DNA from: Tetragonia tetragonoides
Lineage: Eukaryota > Streptophyta > Magnoliopsida > Caryophyllales > Aizoaceae
Length of the DNA: 64,000 bases
Reading direction: 5' to 3'
Assembly (NCBI GenBank): GCA_038025085.1
Contig: CM076147.1
Coordinates: forward strand, 40,732,766-40,796,765
The notes beneath the pieces are model-generated. The model saw only the letters and a program-made list of their open reading frames with translations, was not told the DNA's origin and did not search any database. The position numbers and the translations under genes are program-made. Positions 11,668-22,871 of the stretch are shown here, one piece after another (position 1 is the stretch's first letter; the number at the start of each line of letters is the position of its first letter).

Positions 11668-11843
11668 GTCATTGCTAAGGGTATTCACCGTTGATCACAT
11701 GATTAATCCTCTGGCCCCAACTGTCAACGGACTAAGCAGTAGGGGGCTGGTCAAGGAATTTTTTCCATTCGCAAGAGTTGGGATTCAAACCCCCAACCAC
11801 TTGTTTAAGGGATGAAGTGCTGAACCACTACACCCATTTGGTT
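11642..11843 (-). mobile_element. tRNA-derived SINE
   Basis: About 200 bp on the minus strand: a pol III A-box-like TAGTGGTTCAGCA, then a B-box-like GGTTTGAATCC about 40 nt later, a non-tRNA body, and a poly(A) tail seen here as the T run at 11642-11667. Similar 10-mers AACAGTTCAG (11630-11639) and AACAGTTAAG (11844-11853) flank it as an imperfect target-site duplication. Size and layout fit plant SINEs. Confidence 0.75.
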
Positions 11844-11853
11844 AACAGTTAAG

Positions 11854-12889
11854 CCTTTAAGAGTAAGCTAGCTGCTAGCTTAACATACGACTATTAATTT
11901 ATGGGCATGTTCAACAAAATATAATGAGAAAACCAAAAAATATCGGCATGTATTCATTAATGAAATTATTTCAATGTGCGCTAAAATAACAAGCATCAAA
12001 ATACATTATACATAGATTCTAGGAACTAACACGCTACTATTCAGCGACAGCTACTATTTTTTTTTTGCTCGGATTCAACGACAACTACTAGCACCAGTAG
12101 CGGAGGGAGTGGATATGCCAATGAACCCTCTTGAATTTTATTTTTTAAAAAATATTCTTTATAAAATAATATTTATAATACAGTTTATAATAATTATTCT
12201 ATATATTATAAGAGAGTGAATCCACTTAACTTAATTTTGGCATTCGCCATTGACTAACACGCAGAAACGACGTATGTCCTTACGTCCAAGGTGACATCAT
12301 AAAATACATATACGTTGAATTGAATATATGCCATGGAATAAGAGAGAAATAGATAGATGTGAAATTCTTCCTGTATACTCCAAAGTACATTAGTTACTGG
12401 ATCAGGACCATTTCGTTTTCTCCAAACTTTTTTAAAGAGGTTTGGTTTAACTCTTAATTAGTTTGACCAAAATGTACCCTTTTACTTCCTTATATAATGT
12501 TCTTCGAATTTGACAATGGATATGGAACTTAGATAGGCCTCAAAGTTCTATAAGAACTCCACACTCAAAGATATCTAATACCTCATTGGTCCAAATAACC
12601 CCCACTTACCTCAAATTTAAAGCTCTGTACGTGTTCCTTTTTTGACCCACCAAACATTTCTAATTAATTATATACAACTCAGCATTATCAATCAAATCTT
12701 CCCAATCACTTGTACCTTTTGTTGATTAAGACATATACTCAAGCCTAACTCTGTACTCCATCACTTATCAAAAAAAAAAAGAAATAAGAAAAAGAAAAAA
12801 AAAACACTAAATGTACTCCTTGATCGATTGGCATATAAGTTCACTCACACAAATTAAGAGCTTACAAAAATTCATTACAAATTGAGATC
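11854..12889. other. intergenic spacer
   Basis: AT-rich sequence with simple A and T tracts. No gene or bounded element recognised. Confidence 0.4.
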
Positions 12890-13083
12890 CGCATTTGTTG
12901 TAAGGCCGTACGCACAACCTGCTTACAATAAATACGGATTTTCAACTTTCTTACGTAATAGTAAATCCGAAGTTGTGTAGCGTCTGATATAACGTCGGGC
13001 GCTAGTTCGGACGCAAAGTTTTAGTCCAGCTATTAAGCCGATGTCGGACGCTAATTTCGCTGAAACACGATTTTCTTGTAGTG
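12890..13083 (-). mobile_element. end fragment of a CACTA (En/Spm-like) transposon
   Basis: Read on the minus strand it begins CACTACAAGAAAATC (13083 down to 13069), the usual terminus of plant CACTA transposons. Behind it are several short GC-rich motifs of the GCGTCCGAC / GTCGGACGC type in both orientations, as expected of sub-terminal transposase-binding repeats. The opposite terminus was not found, so this is a fragment; the inner limit is approximate. Confidence 0.55.
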
Positions 13084-13880
13084 TAGACATAGGGTGGGTG
13101 GGTGAATGACAATTGACATGAAGGATATGTGCAAATTTAAGGTCTTAACCTTGCTTACATTTGAAATTGTGAGTTTCTTCATTCATCATCAACTACTTCA
13201 GTTTGAAATATGCACAAACTTACTAAATTAAACGATATACCCTATGTTTTTTTTTGTTTTTTTTGAGGTGATTGATATACCCTCAGTGACTACGGTGCAC
13301 ACATACTTATTTTGACCCGATTGATAGACAAAAGGAATAAAGAAATTGAACATCATATGTTATACTAGTTGAAATTAAATTAAGCTTATGGGCAATTTTC
13401 ATTTGCTACTTCCATCATGATTTTTTTTTTTTAGTTTCCCTATAAACAACAAAACAACAAGATCCATGACCAAATCGATCGGATCCTCCTTATATATGTC
13501 ATACATCCACGATCTCAAAATACTATATACTATCCACGTACACTATAAACAGAACCGTCTAGGCTTAAGACTTATTAGCAGACTTTGACCTAACCACTTT
13601 ACATTAAACAATTTTGAAAGCATCAGAAAAACCAATTGGCCCTTTTCAAGGCTTTTTTGCTAAGGTGTCTCTCAAAGGGAGCTGGTTGATGAGTGAAAGA
13701 AACTAAAATAATCTACCCTTTTGCTAACACCCAAATTATTTTCCTCCTCCGTTCTAACTTTTTCCCGCACACGTGTGCCCCTTATTTTCTGCCACCTCTA
13801 CATCCTTTTTTTTCCTCCCCTCTTTTTCAATTTTTCTTTCTCCTGTTTTTCCTTTTAATATATCTCATATATATTTTAAA
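13084..13880. other. intergenic spacer
   Basis: AT- and pyrimidine-rich DNA; no supported gene. The 70-codon frame at 13693-13905 reads through a pyrimidine tract and is not credible. Confidence 0.4.
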
Positions 13881-14972
13881 CGGTTTTGCTAACCATTGCC
13901 CTTAGGGCAAAGGATAAGCAACATTTAATACCTTTAACTACCCAGTATTTAATAACTCCTACACTTCTATATACGCCTAGTTTTGTGGCTTAGGCCCTGT
14001 TCTTTTCGTCGATTCCATGCTGCATTCCGTTCCGTTCCCGCACCATTCCGTTGAAGAGAACAGGGCCTTATTTACTATCAATTTTCCTTTCCTAGAAGCC
14101 TTAACTACTATTAAAAAAATGTCTTTCAACTATTCCTCAAATCAGCTCATTTGCTCAGTTTTCATGTTCTCCCTCCCGTAAGACTAGTTCCTTTGATTTT
14201 ATTTTTTTTCTTTCTTTTTCCTTCCCATTTTCATACCACATTTTCTTTTAACATGCTGAACTTCAACTAACAGGTGCCTCACCTCAACAAAAAAAAAAAT
14301 AATAATAAGCTAACACTTTGAAGCATTTTGCCAGCCATGTCCACACAAAAATATCATAAAAAATCTTTTTCTATTAAAATTATAGGACTTAAAAGTATTG
14401 ATAACATTACCTTGAATAAAAACTAAAAAAAATACTCATAACTTGGTAATTTTTTTTTTTTTTTTTGATAAGAATCATAACTTGATTAATTGATATAAAC
14501 TTCGAAATTATACAAATCCATCTGGAATTGAAAAGAACAAAAAAAAAAAAAAAAAAAAAAAAATCTAGCATTCAAACGTCTAAAAATCTAGTGAATAAAA
14601 ATAGTCTATCAAAACTTTAATAATGGTAAGAGCTTAAGCAAATAAAAAAAATGATAAAGAGCTTACCTCCACTGTAGAGAAAGAATTAGCATCTGCATAA
14701 GAAGATGAGCAAGGGAGGTGAAAGAACTAATTTTCTACGGGAGGGAGAAGATAGAAATTGGGGAATGGACTGATTTGAGAAAAGTTTAATGAAATAAATA
14801 TGGTGGTGAGTTTTTTTAGTAGTAGTTAAGGCTTCTAGGAAAGGAAAATTGATAGTAAAATAAGCCACAAAACTAGGCATAGATAGGAAAGTAGGAGTCA
14901 TTAGATAATGGGTAGTTAGAGGTATTAAATATTGCTTATCCTTTACCCTAAGAAAAATGGTTAGTAAAACCG
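13881..14972. mobile_element. 1.1-kb element with long terminal inverted repeats
   Basis: Left arm (13881 to about 14205) and right arm (about 14650 to 14972) are inverted copies: CGGTTTTGCTAACCAT against ATGGTTAGTAAAACCG, and TAGAAGCCTTAACTACTA against TAGTAGTTAAGGCTTCTA. The flanks TATTTTAAA and TATTTTTAA are similar and may be a 9-bp duplication. The interior is A/T-rich and non-coding. It resembles a non-autonomous Mutator-like foldback element. The left arm has been interrupted by a small MITE (see 13993-14067). Confidence 0.7.
13993..14067. mobile_element. Tourist-like MITE nested in the long-inverted-repeat element
   Basis: 75-bp element with termini GGCCCTGTTCTTTTC and GAAGAGAACAGGGCC, flanked by TTA on both sides (13990-13992, 14068-14070). 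A 3-bp TTA duplication and GGCCCTGTT-type ends are typical of PIF/Harbinger Tourist MITEs. The opposite arm of the host element (around 14850-14872) carries the uninterrupted sequence with a single TTA, which proves insertion. A related copy lies at 31189-31316. Confidence 0.85.
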
Positions 14973-15059
14973 TATTTTTAAAACAAAGAATTCGCAGCCA
15001 TTACTCTTTAATATCTCTATTACTTTGCCTAATTTTTATCCTTTTATGGTTAAACTTTC

Positions 15060-15073
15060 AAATATGAGTACTT
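15060..15073. repeat. target-site duplication of the BNR LINE (3' side)
   Basis: AAATATGAGTACTT, identical to 21859-21872. It abuts the T run at 15072-15079 that represents the LINE poly(A) tail. Confidence 0.85.
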
Positions 15074-15282
15074 TTTTTTGATAATTCAGTGTGTAATTTA
15101 ATTTATTCTCAAAGAGGTACAAATTACACCACAAGCACACACCCAATATCGCATCACTCAACTACATTCCCCCACCTTCTAGAAAGGGTTTGAAAAGTAA
15201 TTTAAATCATTTGCTTGGGTATGGCAAAGTAACAAAACACCTACTTCATCGCTTAAGAACACACCACTACTGTCAAGAACAC

Positions 15283-15924
15283 CTACAGTTCATACAGCAA
15301 TACATGAAGACTAAAAAAATACAAAGTTACAACCACGCCAAGAATTTCTCGTCTTCCCAATCCTTGCTTTGCCAAACTATCTGCAACACCATTAGAGCTT
15401 CTTGACCTGTATCTGATCACCATGTGTGGGTGCCTCTTCAACACTGCACGAATATATGTCAAGTTAAAACGGACATCCCATGGCCCTCCTTGTGCGCTAT
15501 TACACCAATTCACAGCATTAAGGGAGTCAGATTCAAATAAAACCTTCACTTGTGACGCCCACTCGATACTCAACTGTAATTGAATGGCTTGGTAGATAGC
15601 CAGTACCTCACCTTCATTAATTTCTTTGCACTGTACTGGCATGGAGAACAAGCTACGAAACCTTCCTTGGTCATCCCTCAAGACTCCTCCAATTGCAGAC
15701 ACTACACCATTGAAAGCTGCATCTATGTTCCACTTTAATTCATTTACACCAGGTTGTTCCCAAGCTAAGCTAACTCTATTTTTTGGAGCTGCACACTTGC
15801 GTCGAAGGCACTGTGGATAGCATGAAACTTCTTGAGGTGAATACGCAAAATCCATATCCCAGGCTTTCACCCACCACCCCATTCTAAGCGGGATCAACTC
15901 AAATAAAACCTCTACGCTACTCAT
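15283..15924 (-). pseudogene. BNR LINE ORF2 RNase H domain
   Basis: In the same frame as the reverse transcriptase segment, separated only by the TGA at 15949 where the surrounding WSIWKE-NLRIFENK block suggests Arg (CGA to TGA). RNase H landmarks are present: NIDAAF, the EGEVLAIYQAI helix, LFESDSLNAV with the usual Asp, and SNGVADSLAK. Unlike LINE 1, the catalytic acidic residues are retained. It ends about 200 nt before the poly(A) tail. Confidence 0.8.
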
Positions 15925-15948
15925 TTTATTCTCAAAAATTCTAAGGTT

Positions 15949-18852
15949 TCATTCTTTCCAAATAGACCATACCCAAACAAAAAAGAAAGTAATCCATACC
16001 TTCCTGAAATGTGTGCCATCTACCATGTAGCACCATTGTTCAAAGGAGTCAGCCAAGGACCTTGGCGGGCACCAGTAGACATTCCACAGTTCAAGCCACT
16101 TTCCCCACATTCTCCTCGTGAAATTGCAATGGATCATAAGATGGTCAACAGTTTCTTCCTCGCTTTCACAAAGACAACATTTTGCATCATTTATGCCTTG
16201 TATCCCTATCCTCAAAAGCTTATCTTTTGTTTTGATCCTCCCTAAAATTGCCATCCACATGAACGTTTCTACCTTTGGTGGAGCCAAACCTCGCCACACC
16301 CCTTTGACTGCTTCATGGACATTAGGACTGGACAGGGCTGCAATTTCGCTTCTCATAGATTTTACAGAAAATTTCCCAGATTTACTTAGGCGCCACACAG
16401 GTCTATCGTTTGATGTAGGATCAAAGTGAGCTTGCTCCAACAGCTGAAAAAGTTCCCTCTTTTGTTGTTCTTCCCAAACAAATAGACTTCTACGCCAGCT
16501 AAAACTCCAACCCCAATTTAAACCATCCCAAAAGCCCTGGCTATTTATCGAAACAGCAGGGTTAACAGCTAAAGAAAATAGCCTTGGGAATTTTATATTC
16601 AGAGGACTCTCATCAATCCACGGATCCAACCAAAACCTTGCATTACAACCATCACCCACAGCCCAAAAAAGACCATTTTTTCCATATTTCGTAGCAGCTT
16701 CACTATTTTTGAAAGTACAAGAAATTTCCTTCCACACGCCACCATGCCTAGGCATAGGCAACTCTTCCAACAACCTGACATTCCTCAAACCATATTTTTG
16801 TGAAATTATATCCTTCCAAAGCGAATGCTCTTCAATTTGCCACCTCCAAAACCACTTGCTTAGGAGTGCAATATTCATCTCAATCACCGAGTTAACTCCA
16901 AGTCCACCCATATGTTTCGGTTTTTGTATCAAATCCCAACTGACCATGTACAGTGGTTTACGAGTGTTAGAGTTTCCAGACCAAAAGAAGTCTCTTTGAA
17001 GCTTTACAATTTTTGCAGCAACTGTGACTGGTATTCTAAATAAAGACAAGTAGTACAGTGCCAGGTTGTTAAGAGCCGCTTTGATGAGAGTAAGCCTACC
17101 AGCTTGAGATAAGAGCTTCCCTTTCCATGTTGCCAATCTCTCCTCCATTCTTGTTAACACAGGCCTCCAAAATTCTACCTTCCTAGAGCTTTCACCCAGT
17201 GGCAACCCGAGATAGACAATGGGTAATTTAGATGCTTTACACCTTAATCCCCTCGAAATATTGTTTAACCAGGCTTCTTCAACATTCAATCCTATCAATG
17301 AACATTTATGGAAATTAGTCTTCAAACCTGAGGCCAATTGGAATGAAATAAGCACCATTTTTACAGCATCAAGGAACTTTTTATTTGCAGAACAAATAAT
17401 TATAGTGTCGTCAGCGAATTGTACGTGAGAAATTGACTTTCCATCACTAACCACTTTGACACCCTCCAGTTCACCCAACATTGCAGCTTTGTTCAGTAAA
17501 CAATTTAGGATCTCTGCAACCAGATTAAAAAGGAAGGACGATAATGGATCCCCTTACCTCAATCCCCTCTCAAGCTTGAAGGGCTTAGTAGGAGAACCAT
17601 TTACAAGAATTGATGCCGCTGCTGAGTTTAGGCACCCTTGGATCCATACCCGCCATTTCATGGGGAAACCCATGCCATGAAGAACTTTATCAATGAAAGA
17701 CCATGACACGGAGTCATACGCCTTATGAAAATCTAACTTCCACACACACACCTTGTCCCTCCTCTTCTTGCACGAATCAATTAACTCGTTTGCAATTAAT
17801 ATACTATCAAGACTTTGCCTACCTCCTATGAATGCCGACTGCGTTATCCCCACAATATCATTCATTGCAGCCCCTATCATGCTAATTAGACGGTAGTCCT
17901 TCAGTTCAACAGCGTTATTAGTTTTGGGGATCAAACTAATATAAGCTACATTCAATTCCTTAGGTATGCAGCCAGTGACCCAGAATTCCTTAATAACAGA
18001 AATGAAGTCCCCCTTGATTGTTTCCCACGCCTTTTTTATAAAATTGAAATTGAACCCATCGGGTCCGGGAGCTTTTGATCCATCACAATCCCACACCGCC
18101 TTTCGAATCTCTTCTTCATCAAATTCTCTCACTAAATTCGCAGCCTGCTCTGGATTAATTTTCTTTAGCCCAATGTCCTCAAAGAAAGGACGAGAAGGAT
18201 ACTCATAGCTGAAGATTCCCTGAAAATACTTCACAATGCCTTGTCTGATTAGTTTTGGTTCATGAATTTGTTGATTATCAATCACCAAGTTGTTCATCCC
18301 ATTCCTTCTTGCTCTGCAAGATGCTATGGCATGGAAATATTTTGTGTTCTTGTCACCCATCTTTACCCAATTTGATCTTGCTAATTAGGCCCAGTAAGCT
18401 TCTCTTTTTCTATGCCACCTCCACAGATTAGAAGTATCAGATTTCCTCTTAATAATTTCCTGATGCGATAACGCTCTTGAAGTCACAAGTTGGTCCCAGT
18501 GGCTCACTTTTGCTTCCAACCCCTCAACCCTCGAGTTAATATCACCAAAAACATTCTTGTTCCATAATTGTAATTTCTTTCTCAGCAGCTTCAGCTTAGT
18601 TCCCACATGTACCCATGACTCACTGTAGGTACTGACCAAATCAGCCCATTCACCTTCAATCATTTTTAGAAAATTTGGATGCTCCAACCAACAGTTCAAG
18701 AATCTAAATGGGTTAAGACCCCAATTAAGATTTTTAGAATATAGCAATATGGGACAATGATCAGATAGGCCCCTTCTCAAAATTTGAGCTGCAATAAACG
18801 GAAAATTTTCTAGCCATTCTGAATTAACAAAAGCTCTATCTAGCTTACTCAT
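15949..18852 (-). pseudogene. BNR LINE ORF2 reverse transcriptase and zinc finger
   Basis: One frame interrupted by in-frame stops at 18385-18387 and 17554-17556. Visible blocks are SDHCPILL (end of the endonuclease), KAPGPDG, LDFHKAYDSVSW, LERGLR-stop-GDPLS, FADDTII, WKGKLLSQAGRLTLI, and a zf-RVT finger (CCLCESEEETVDHLMIHC). Both stops replace an expected Gln, consistent with CAA to TAA. Between LISMIG and QSAF only about ten residues remain where relatives have about 25, so an in-frame deletion of roughly 15 codons removed part of a conserved block. The frame ends in TGA at 15949-15951. Confidence 0.85.
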
Positions 18853-18902
18853 GGAAGAACCCCTAAACCATGTGAATTACCCACCCCTCAAATATATCTC
18901 CA

Positions 18903-19421
18903 TCATATGCGTACTTGAGATCCATTTTTAAAATCATCTACCCCCCTCAGATTCGTAACCCCGCTACCTCTTTCCTCATCACAAAGAACTTCGTTAAAAT
19001 CTCCTATCATAAGCCATGGAACGTTAAAATGACTCCATTCAGCTACAATCTCCTCCCAAACAATAGCTCTGTCATTAACGTCATTTGGAGTATTAATTCC
19101 ACAGATACTAAACTCAAAATTATTTTCAATGATTTTACCTCTCAAAGCCACCCAGTTTGTAGCAATGACTTCGTCTTCGACTTTGAAGAAAGACGTTCTC
19201 CAAATTATAAGAATTCCTCCTGAGTTTCCTGGAGAAGGCGCAAACCTCCACTCCAGATTGTCCTCCTTCCACAATTTTGAAATATCCCTTTCACAGAACT
19301 CTTCACACTTTGTTTCTTGTATACATATCATTCCTGGGCTCATCTTCTTTACAAGACAACGGAGAGCAGACTTCTTTTCTCTCCCATTCAACCCTCTTAT
19401 ATTCCATGAGATAATCTTCAT
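18903..19421 (-). pseudogene. BNR LINE ORF2 endonuclease domain
   Basis: Start of ORF2. It has exonuclease-endonuclease-phosphatase motifs: SWNIRGLNG with Asn7, IQETK with Glu36, and GDFN at 140-143. These would nick target DNA to prime reverse transcription. Coding shifts frame just after the DDFKN block near 18923 (best explained by loss of one T). It continues in the new frame to a TAA near 18883 before picking up at the next open segment. The final SDHCP motif of the domain is present at about 18750. Confidence 0.85.
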
Positions 19422-19443
19422 TTAAAAATAAGATCACACCAAA

Positions 19444-21634
19444 TCAAATCTCAACCGTGGGAGGCTCAATTTGTGATGGACCTATCCTCAAGATTTTCTT
19501 GATTCTTCCAATCATTTCCTCATCGCTCTCAGAGTACGTCATTCCAAGCCTCTTAGCGAGGCCCAAAATTCCCATAGGATTATCTGACTCAAGCTCCTCC
19601 CCTTCCAAATCTAAGTGAACAGAGTTATTACTATTCGAAAAATTATTGCTCAGCACAATAAGCTTACCATTATTCCCCCCATCAGGCCCATTTTTTAAAG
19701 CCCGTTTCTTGATAACCCTCCTCCTTCTTTTTTCAAGCTTCTTCTTATGATACTTTACTAGGGTTTTAACTGGGACGTTGTTACTAAACCCTGGTGGTAC
19801 AATTGGCCCAAGTGTTGCTGTGCTCACTGAATCGTTGCTCAAGGATACTTGGGCCCCTTGCATATGTCCAACCGAACACCCTCCTTTAGGCCCACTAGTT
19901 TCCTGGCCTTCTCCCATCACGTTCTCCCCAGTCATTTCACACGTGATGTTTTGCCCTTCCACATTCTTCATTCTAGTCTTGGGACCATTCTGCTGCTCTA
20001 ATGATTGATTTGTCTCCTGGGTACTTTCAGTTTCATTAAAAGCTAGATGATTTTCCACTGTCATGTTCCCACCATATGCGAAGTTCGAAGTGGGATCTTT
20101 TGGCTCCCGACATCTTGGGAGTGATCAAATTCTCATCATCAGACTCCTCACCTCCATTGCAGACATGATCCTCGTCTTCCCTGTCATGAACCTGCTCATC
20201 TTCTTCCTCAAGCATGGCTTCTGGATCTTGAAACATATCCTCACTTTCATCATCAGAATCAACATCACTATGGTTACCATGACGACCTTTATCAAGAGAC
20301 CTGGGATTTCCGCCCACTTCACCACCTATTGAGACACCATTAACACTCCCCATACTAACAAAAGGATTAAAAAGTTCCTCTATAACAGCAACGTTATGAT
20401 GCTTTCTATTGAGCTCAAATAAAATATTATCTGAAATTCTACAAAATCTATCTGTAATCACCATCACCCGACATCTCTCCAAGGACGATAGATTAGCAGT
20501 ATCTTTATCAAAAGACACAACCTTTCCAGACAAACTCCCAATTTTTGTGATGTTTTTGCGAGACCATCCATTCAATGGCAGGCCATAAATTGACAACCAT
20601 GTGGCTCTCCATCGTGTCATATCAAAATCGCTCCATGCTTTGTAATGACTATACCACTGATCCATCCATACGCCATGTTCGCTCCTGAATATCTCCATTG
20701 TTTCCTTGGAATCAAAGGTTAACAAATGCATCATTCCACACATCGATCGGATCCTAATTTCATGTACACCTTCAGCTCTTATTTCTGCCTCCATCACATT
20801 CGCTGGCGTTTGATTATGAGCAACACACACCAAGCTTCTCTCAAGCCATTCCAGATTTTCTTCACATTGTTCTCCTTTTATCACTACTATGTCTTCTCCG
20901 TCCAGTTGGACACCTATTACCTCTTCTCTCGCCGTTCGAACCTCCTCCCCTAGTACCTCATTGCTCACTTGTAGATCAATGTGGATTTCAGAAGGTTTTT
21001 GGTACACCTTTACGACCTTCTTCCCTTCACTGGTCTCGATATCCATGGTCTGACCCCCATCCATAGCTTCCTCAGCCACATGATGAGTCAGTTTATCGCT
21101 TCCCTCCACGTTCACCATCCCTCCGTCATTCACCTCAGGGATACTCTGTCTCTCATTGGTGATCTCCTTAACTTCCACCTTCTTAGACGCCTTCTCCATG
21201 TATTTCTTCTCATTGTTTTGCCTATTAAATCTTGCAAATTGAACTCGCAAACAAGCTCCTTCAAATCTGCTACCATTCACCATTCTGATGGCTCTCTCCG
21301 CTTCTCTCTCATTTTGAAAGCGGACAAAAGCAAACCGAAATCTACTTCCGCCTTTTAGCTTCCATGGGACAAAAGAATCAACTACTCTTCCATGGGTCCA
21401 GAAGATATCTCTCACTCCCTTGTTATTGATGTTCATAGGTAGGTTGTCCACAAATAATGTGGTTCCATTCTGGGCCTGACGTTGAACTCCACTCGGCCCC
21501 GCAGCATCGTTCATCCTCCTGTTTTCCCTTGACGCATGATTTCTTGAAGGGTTTCTTTCCATTCCTCTCCCTCCCCAATTCCTCCTATGATATTCAAAAC
21601 CTTGGTACGAAGGTCGCTTTCTGTATGATACCAT
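19444..21634 (-). pseudogene. BNR LINE ORF1 (RRM protein), frameshifted
   Basis: About 730 codons in two overlapping frames (20036-21634 and 19444-20064). The N-terminus is basic. An RRM follows at residues about 57-137, with RNP2-like TLFVDNLP (59-66) and RNP1-like RFAFVRF (100-106). A central DUF4283-like region contains WSDFDMTRWRATWLSIYGLPLNGW. The tail is acidic, then Lys/Arg-rich. The reading frame shifts around 20095-20105: the second frame can be read back to KDPTSNFAYGG just before the break. ORF1 proteins bind LINE RNA and chaperone reverse transcription. The stop lies 22 nt before the ORF2 ATG, a normal arrangement. Confidence 0.85.
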
Positions 21635-21858
21635 TTGCCAGCCCTCCTCGCGCTCACTATTTTGTGTGTGGTTATTATGGTCTCTTCCGCATAGATCTCT
21701 TCTTAATCTAGGGAAACTGAACTCTCTCCCCTGGAATTTTTGTCCAGCTCTTTGTCTCCCTCTCTCTCTCTGGCTCTTCCTCTCTCCATTTTTCTTTGGT
21801 GTGCGTCCTTTTTATAGATATATAGTAGCAAACTTTTTATAGATATATGTGTGTACTA

Positions 21859-21872
21859 AAATATGAGTACTT
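21859..21872. repeat. target-site duplication of the BNR LINE (5' side)
   Basis: AAATATGAGTACTT, an exact copy of 15060-15073. Just inside it is a short direct repeat, CTTTTTATAGATATAT (about 21808 and 21833). Confidence 0.85.
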
Positions 21873-21997
21873 AGTTTATAATGAATACCTTTTTATCATT
21901 TTTTCGTAGACTGCCTTCTAAAAATATTTTCTCATGGTAGGTTACTGTAAACGTAAAAGCAGTCTAATTTAACTTCAAGAATAGGTCATTATATTAT

Positions 21998-22452
21998 GTG
22001 TAAATTGGCCAAAACCCCCAAGATCTTTACACTTTTTGATAAGAACACCCAGAAAAAAAAAGTTTGTCAAGAACCCCCAAACTAAATGAAAAAGCTGTGG
22101 TTTTACCCCCAAGCAGTACTGTTCCGGGCAAATGAAATTTTTTTGGACTGTTTTACCCTCACGTGCTCTGCACGTGTTTCACTTAATGAAAATTGAATTT
22201 TTTTTTTTATTTTTTAATTTTTACTCCATCTCTCTTTCTCTCAACCGACCAATTTTCAAAAAAAAAAAAAAATATTCAATTGAAACACGTGCTCTGCACG
22301 TGAGGGTAAAACGGTCCAAAAAAAATTCCATTTGCCGTTGGGGGTAAAATCACGGCTTTTTCATTTATTTTGGGGGTTCTTGACAAACTTTTTTTTTTCT
22401 GGGTGTTCTTATCAAAAAGTGTAAAGATCTTGGAGTTTTGGCCAATTTTTCC
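21998..22452. mobile_element. Mutator-like MITE with long inverted repeats
   Basis: 455-bp foldback element. Arms of about 190 bp (to about 22205, and from about 22262) are near-perfect inverses, for example AAATTGGCCAAAACCCC against its complement at the far end, and CACGTGCTCTGCACGTG in both arms. It is flanked by an exact 9-bp duplication, TTATATTAT (21989-21997, 22453-22461), the Mutator-superfamily length. Transcription through it would give a long hairpin RNA. Confidence 0.85.
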
Positions 22453-22871
22453 TTATATTATCAAGGGTGGAATTATAGATATAGTAGCAAACTAGCAACT
22501 ACGTCCCTTAGATAATTATTTTTTTTATTTTTTCTAAAAGCAAATCACAACCTCTCCGAATGATTAACCTTCCATTAACTTGTCAAGATAAGCAGGTCAC
22601 AATTTAAATCAACTCTAACATGGTTCAGAAAGTTACCAAACTCGACTTCCTACATTTCATAATTGCACATGCGCTAATCTATGAACTATCTTATTCCCTT
22701 CTTTACGAACAAAAGACCAAACAACACTGAAATAACTATCAACAAGATAAAAAATGTCATCCAAAATCAAATGCAAACATGAAGACCCACTTAGACTTCA
22801 AAGAATTCTCTAATAGTACATGGAAATTTAGTTAAGAGCAAACTAGTAATCTATGAAAGAGTCAATTTAGG

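Larger units (their letters stand above)
15074..21858 (-). mobile_element. full-length BNR-type LINE retrotransposon
   Basis: About 6.8 kb on the minus strand with 14-bp target-site duplications at both ends. In order: a pyrimidine-rich 5' leader (about 21640-21810), ORF1 with an RRM domain, and ORF2 with apurinic-type endonuclease, reverse transcriptase, zinc finger and RNase H. An RRM-bearing ORF1 in an L1-clade plant LINE defines the BNR sub-clade. Coding capacity is lost through four in-frame stops, two frameshifts and an apparent internal deletion in the reverse transcriptase. The duplicated target is still perfect, so insertion is probably not ancient. Confidence 0.9.

Noticed and set aside
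11642..11843. tRNA gene
   Set aside because: The A- and B-box spacing is tRNA-like, but no cloverleaf can be completed and there is a poly(A) tail, so it is a SINE.
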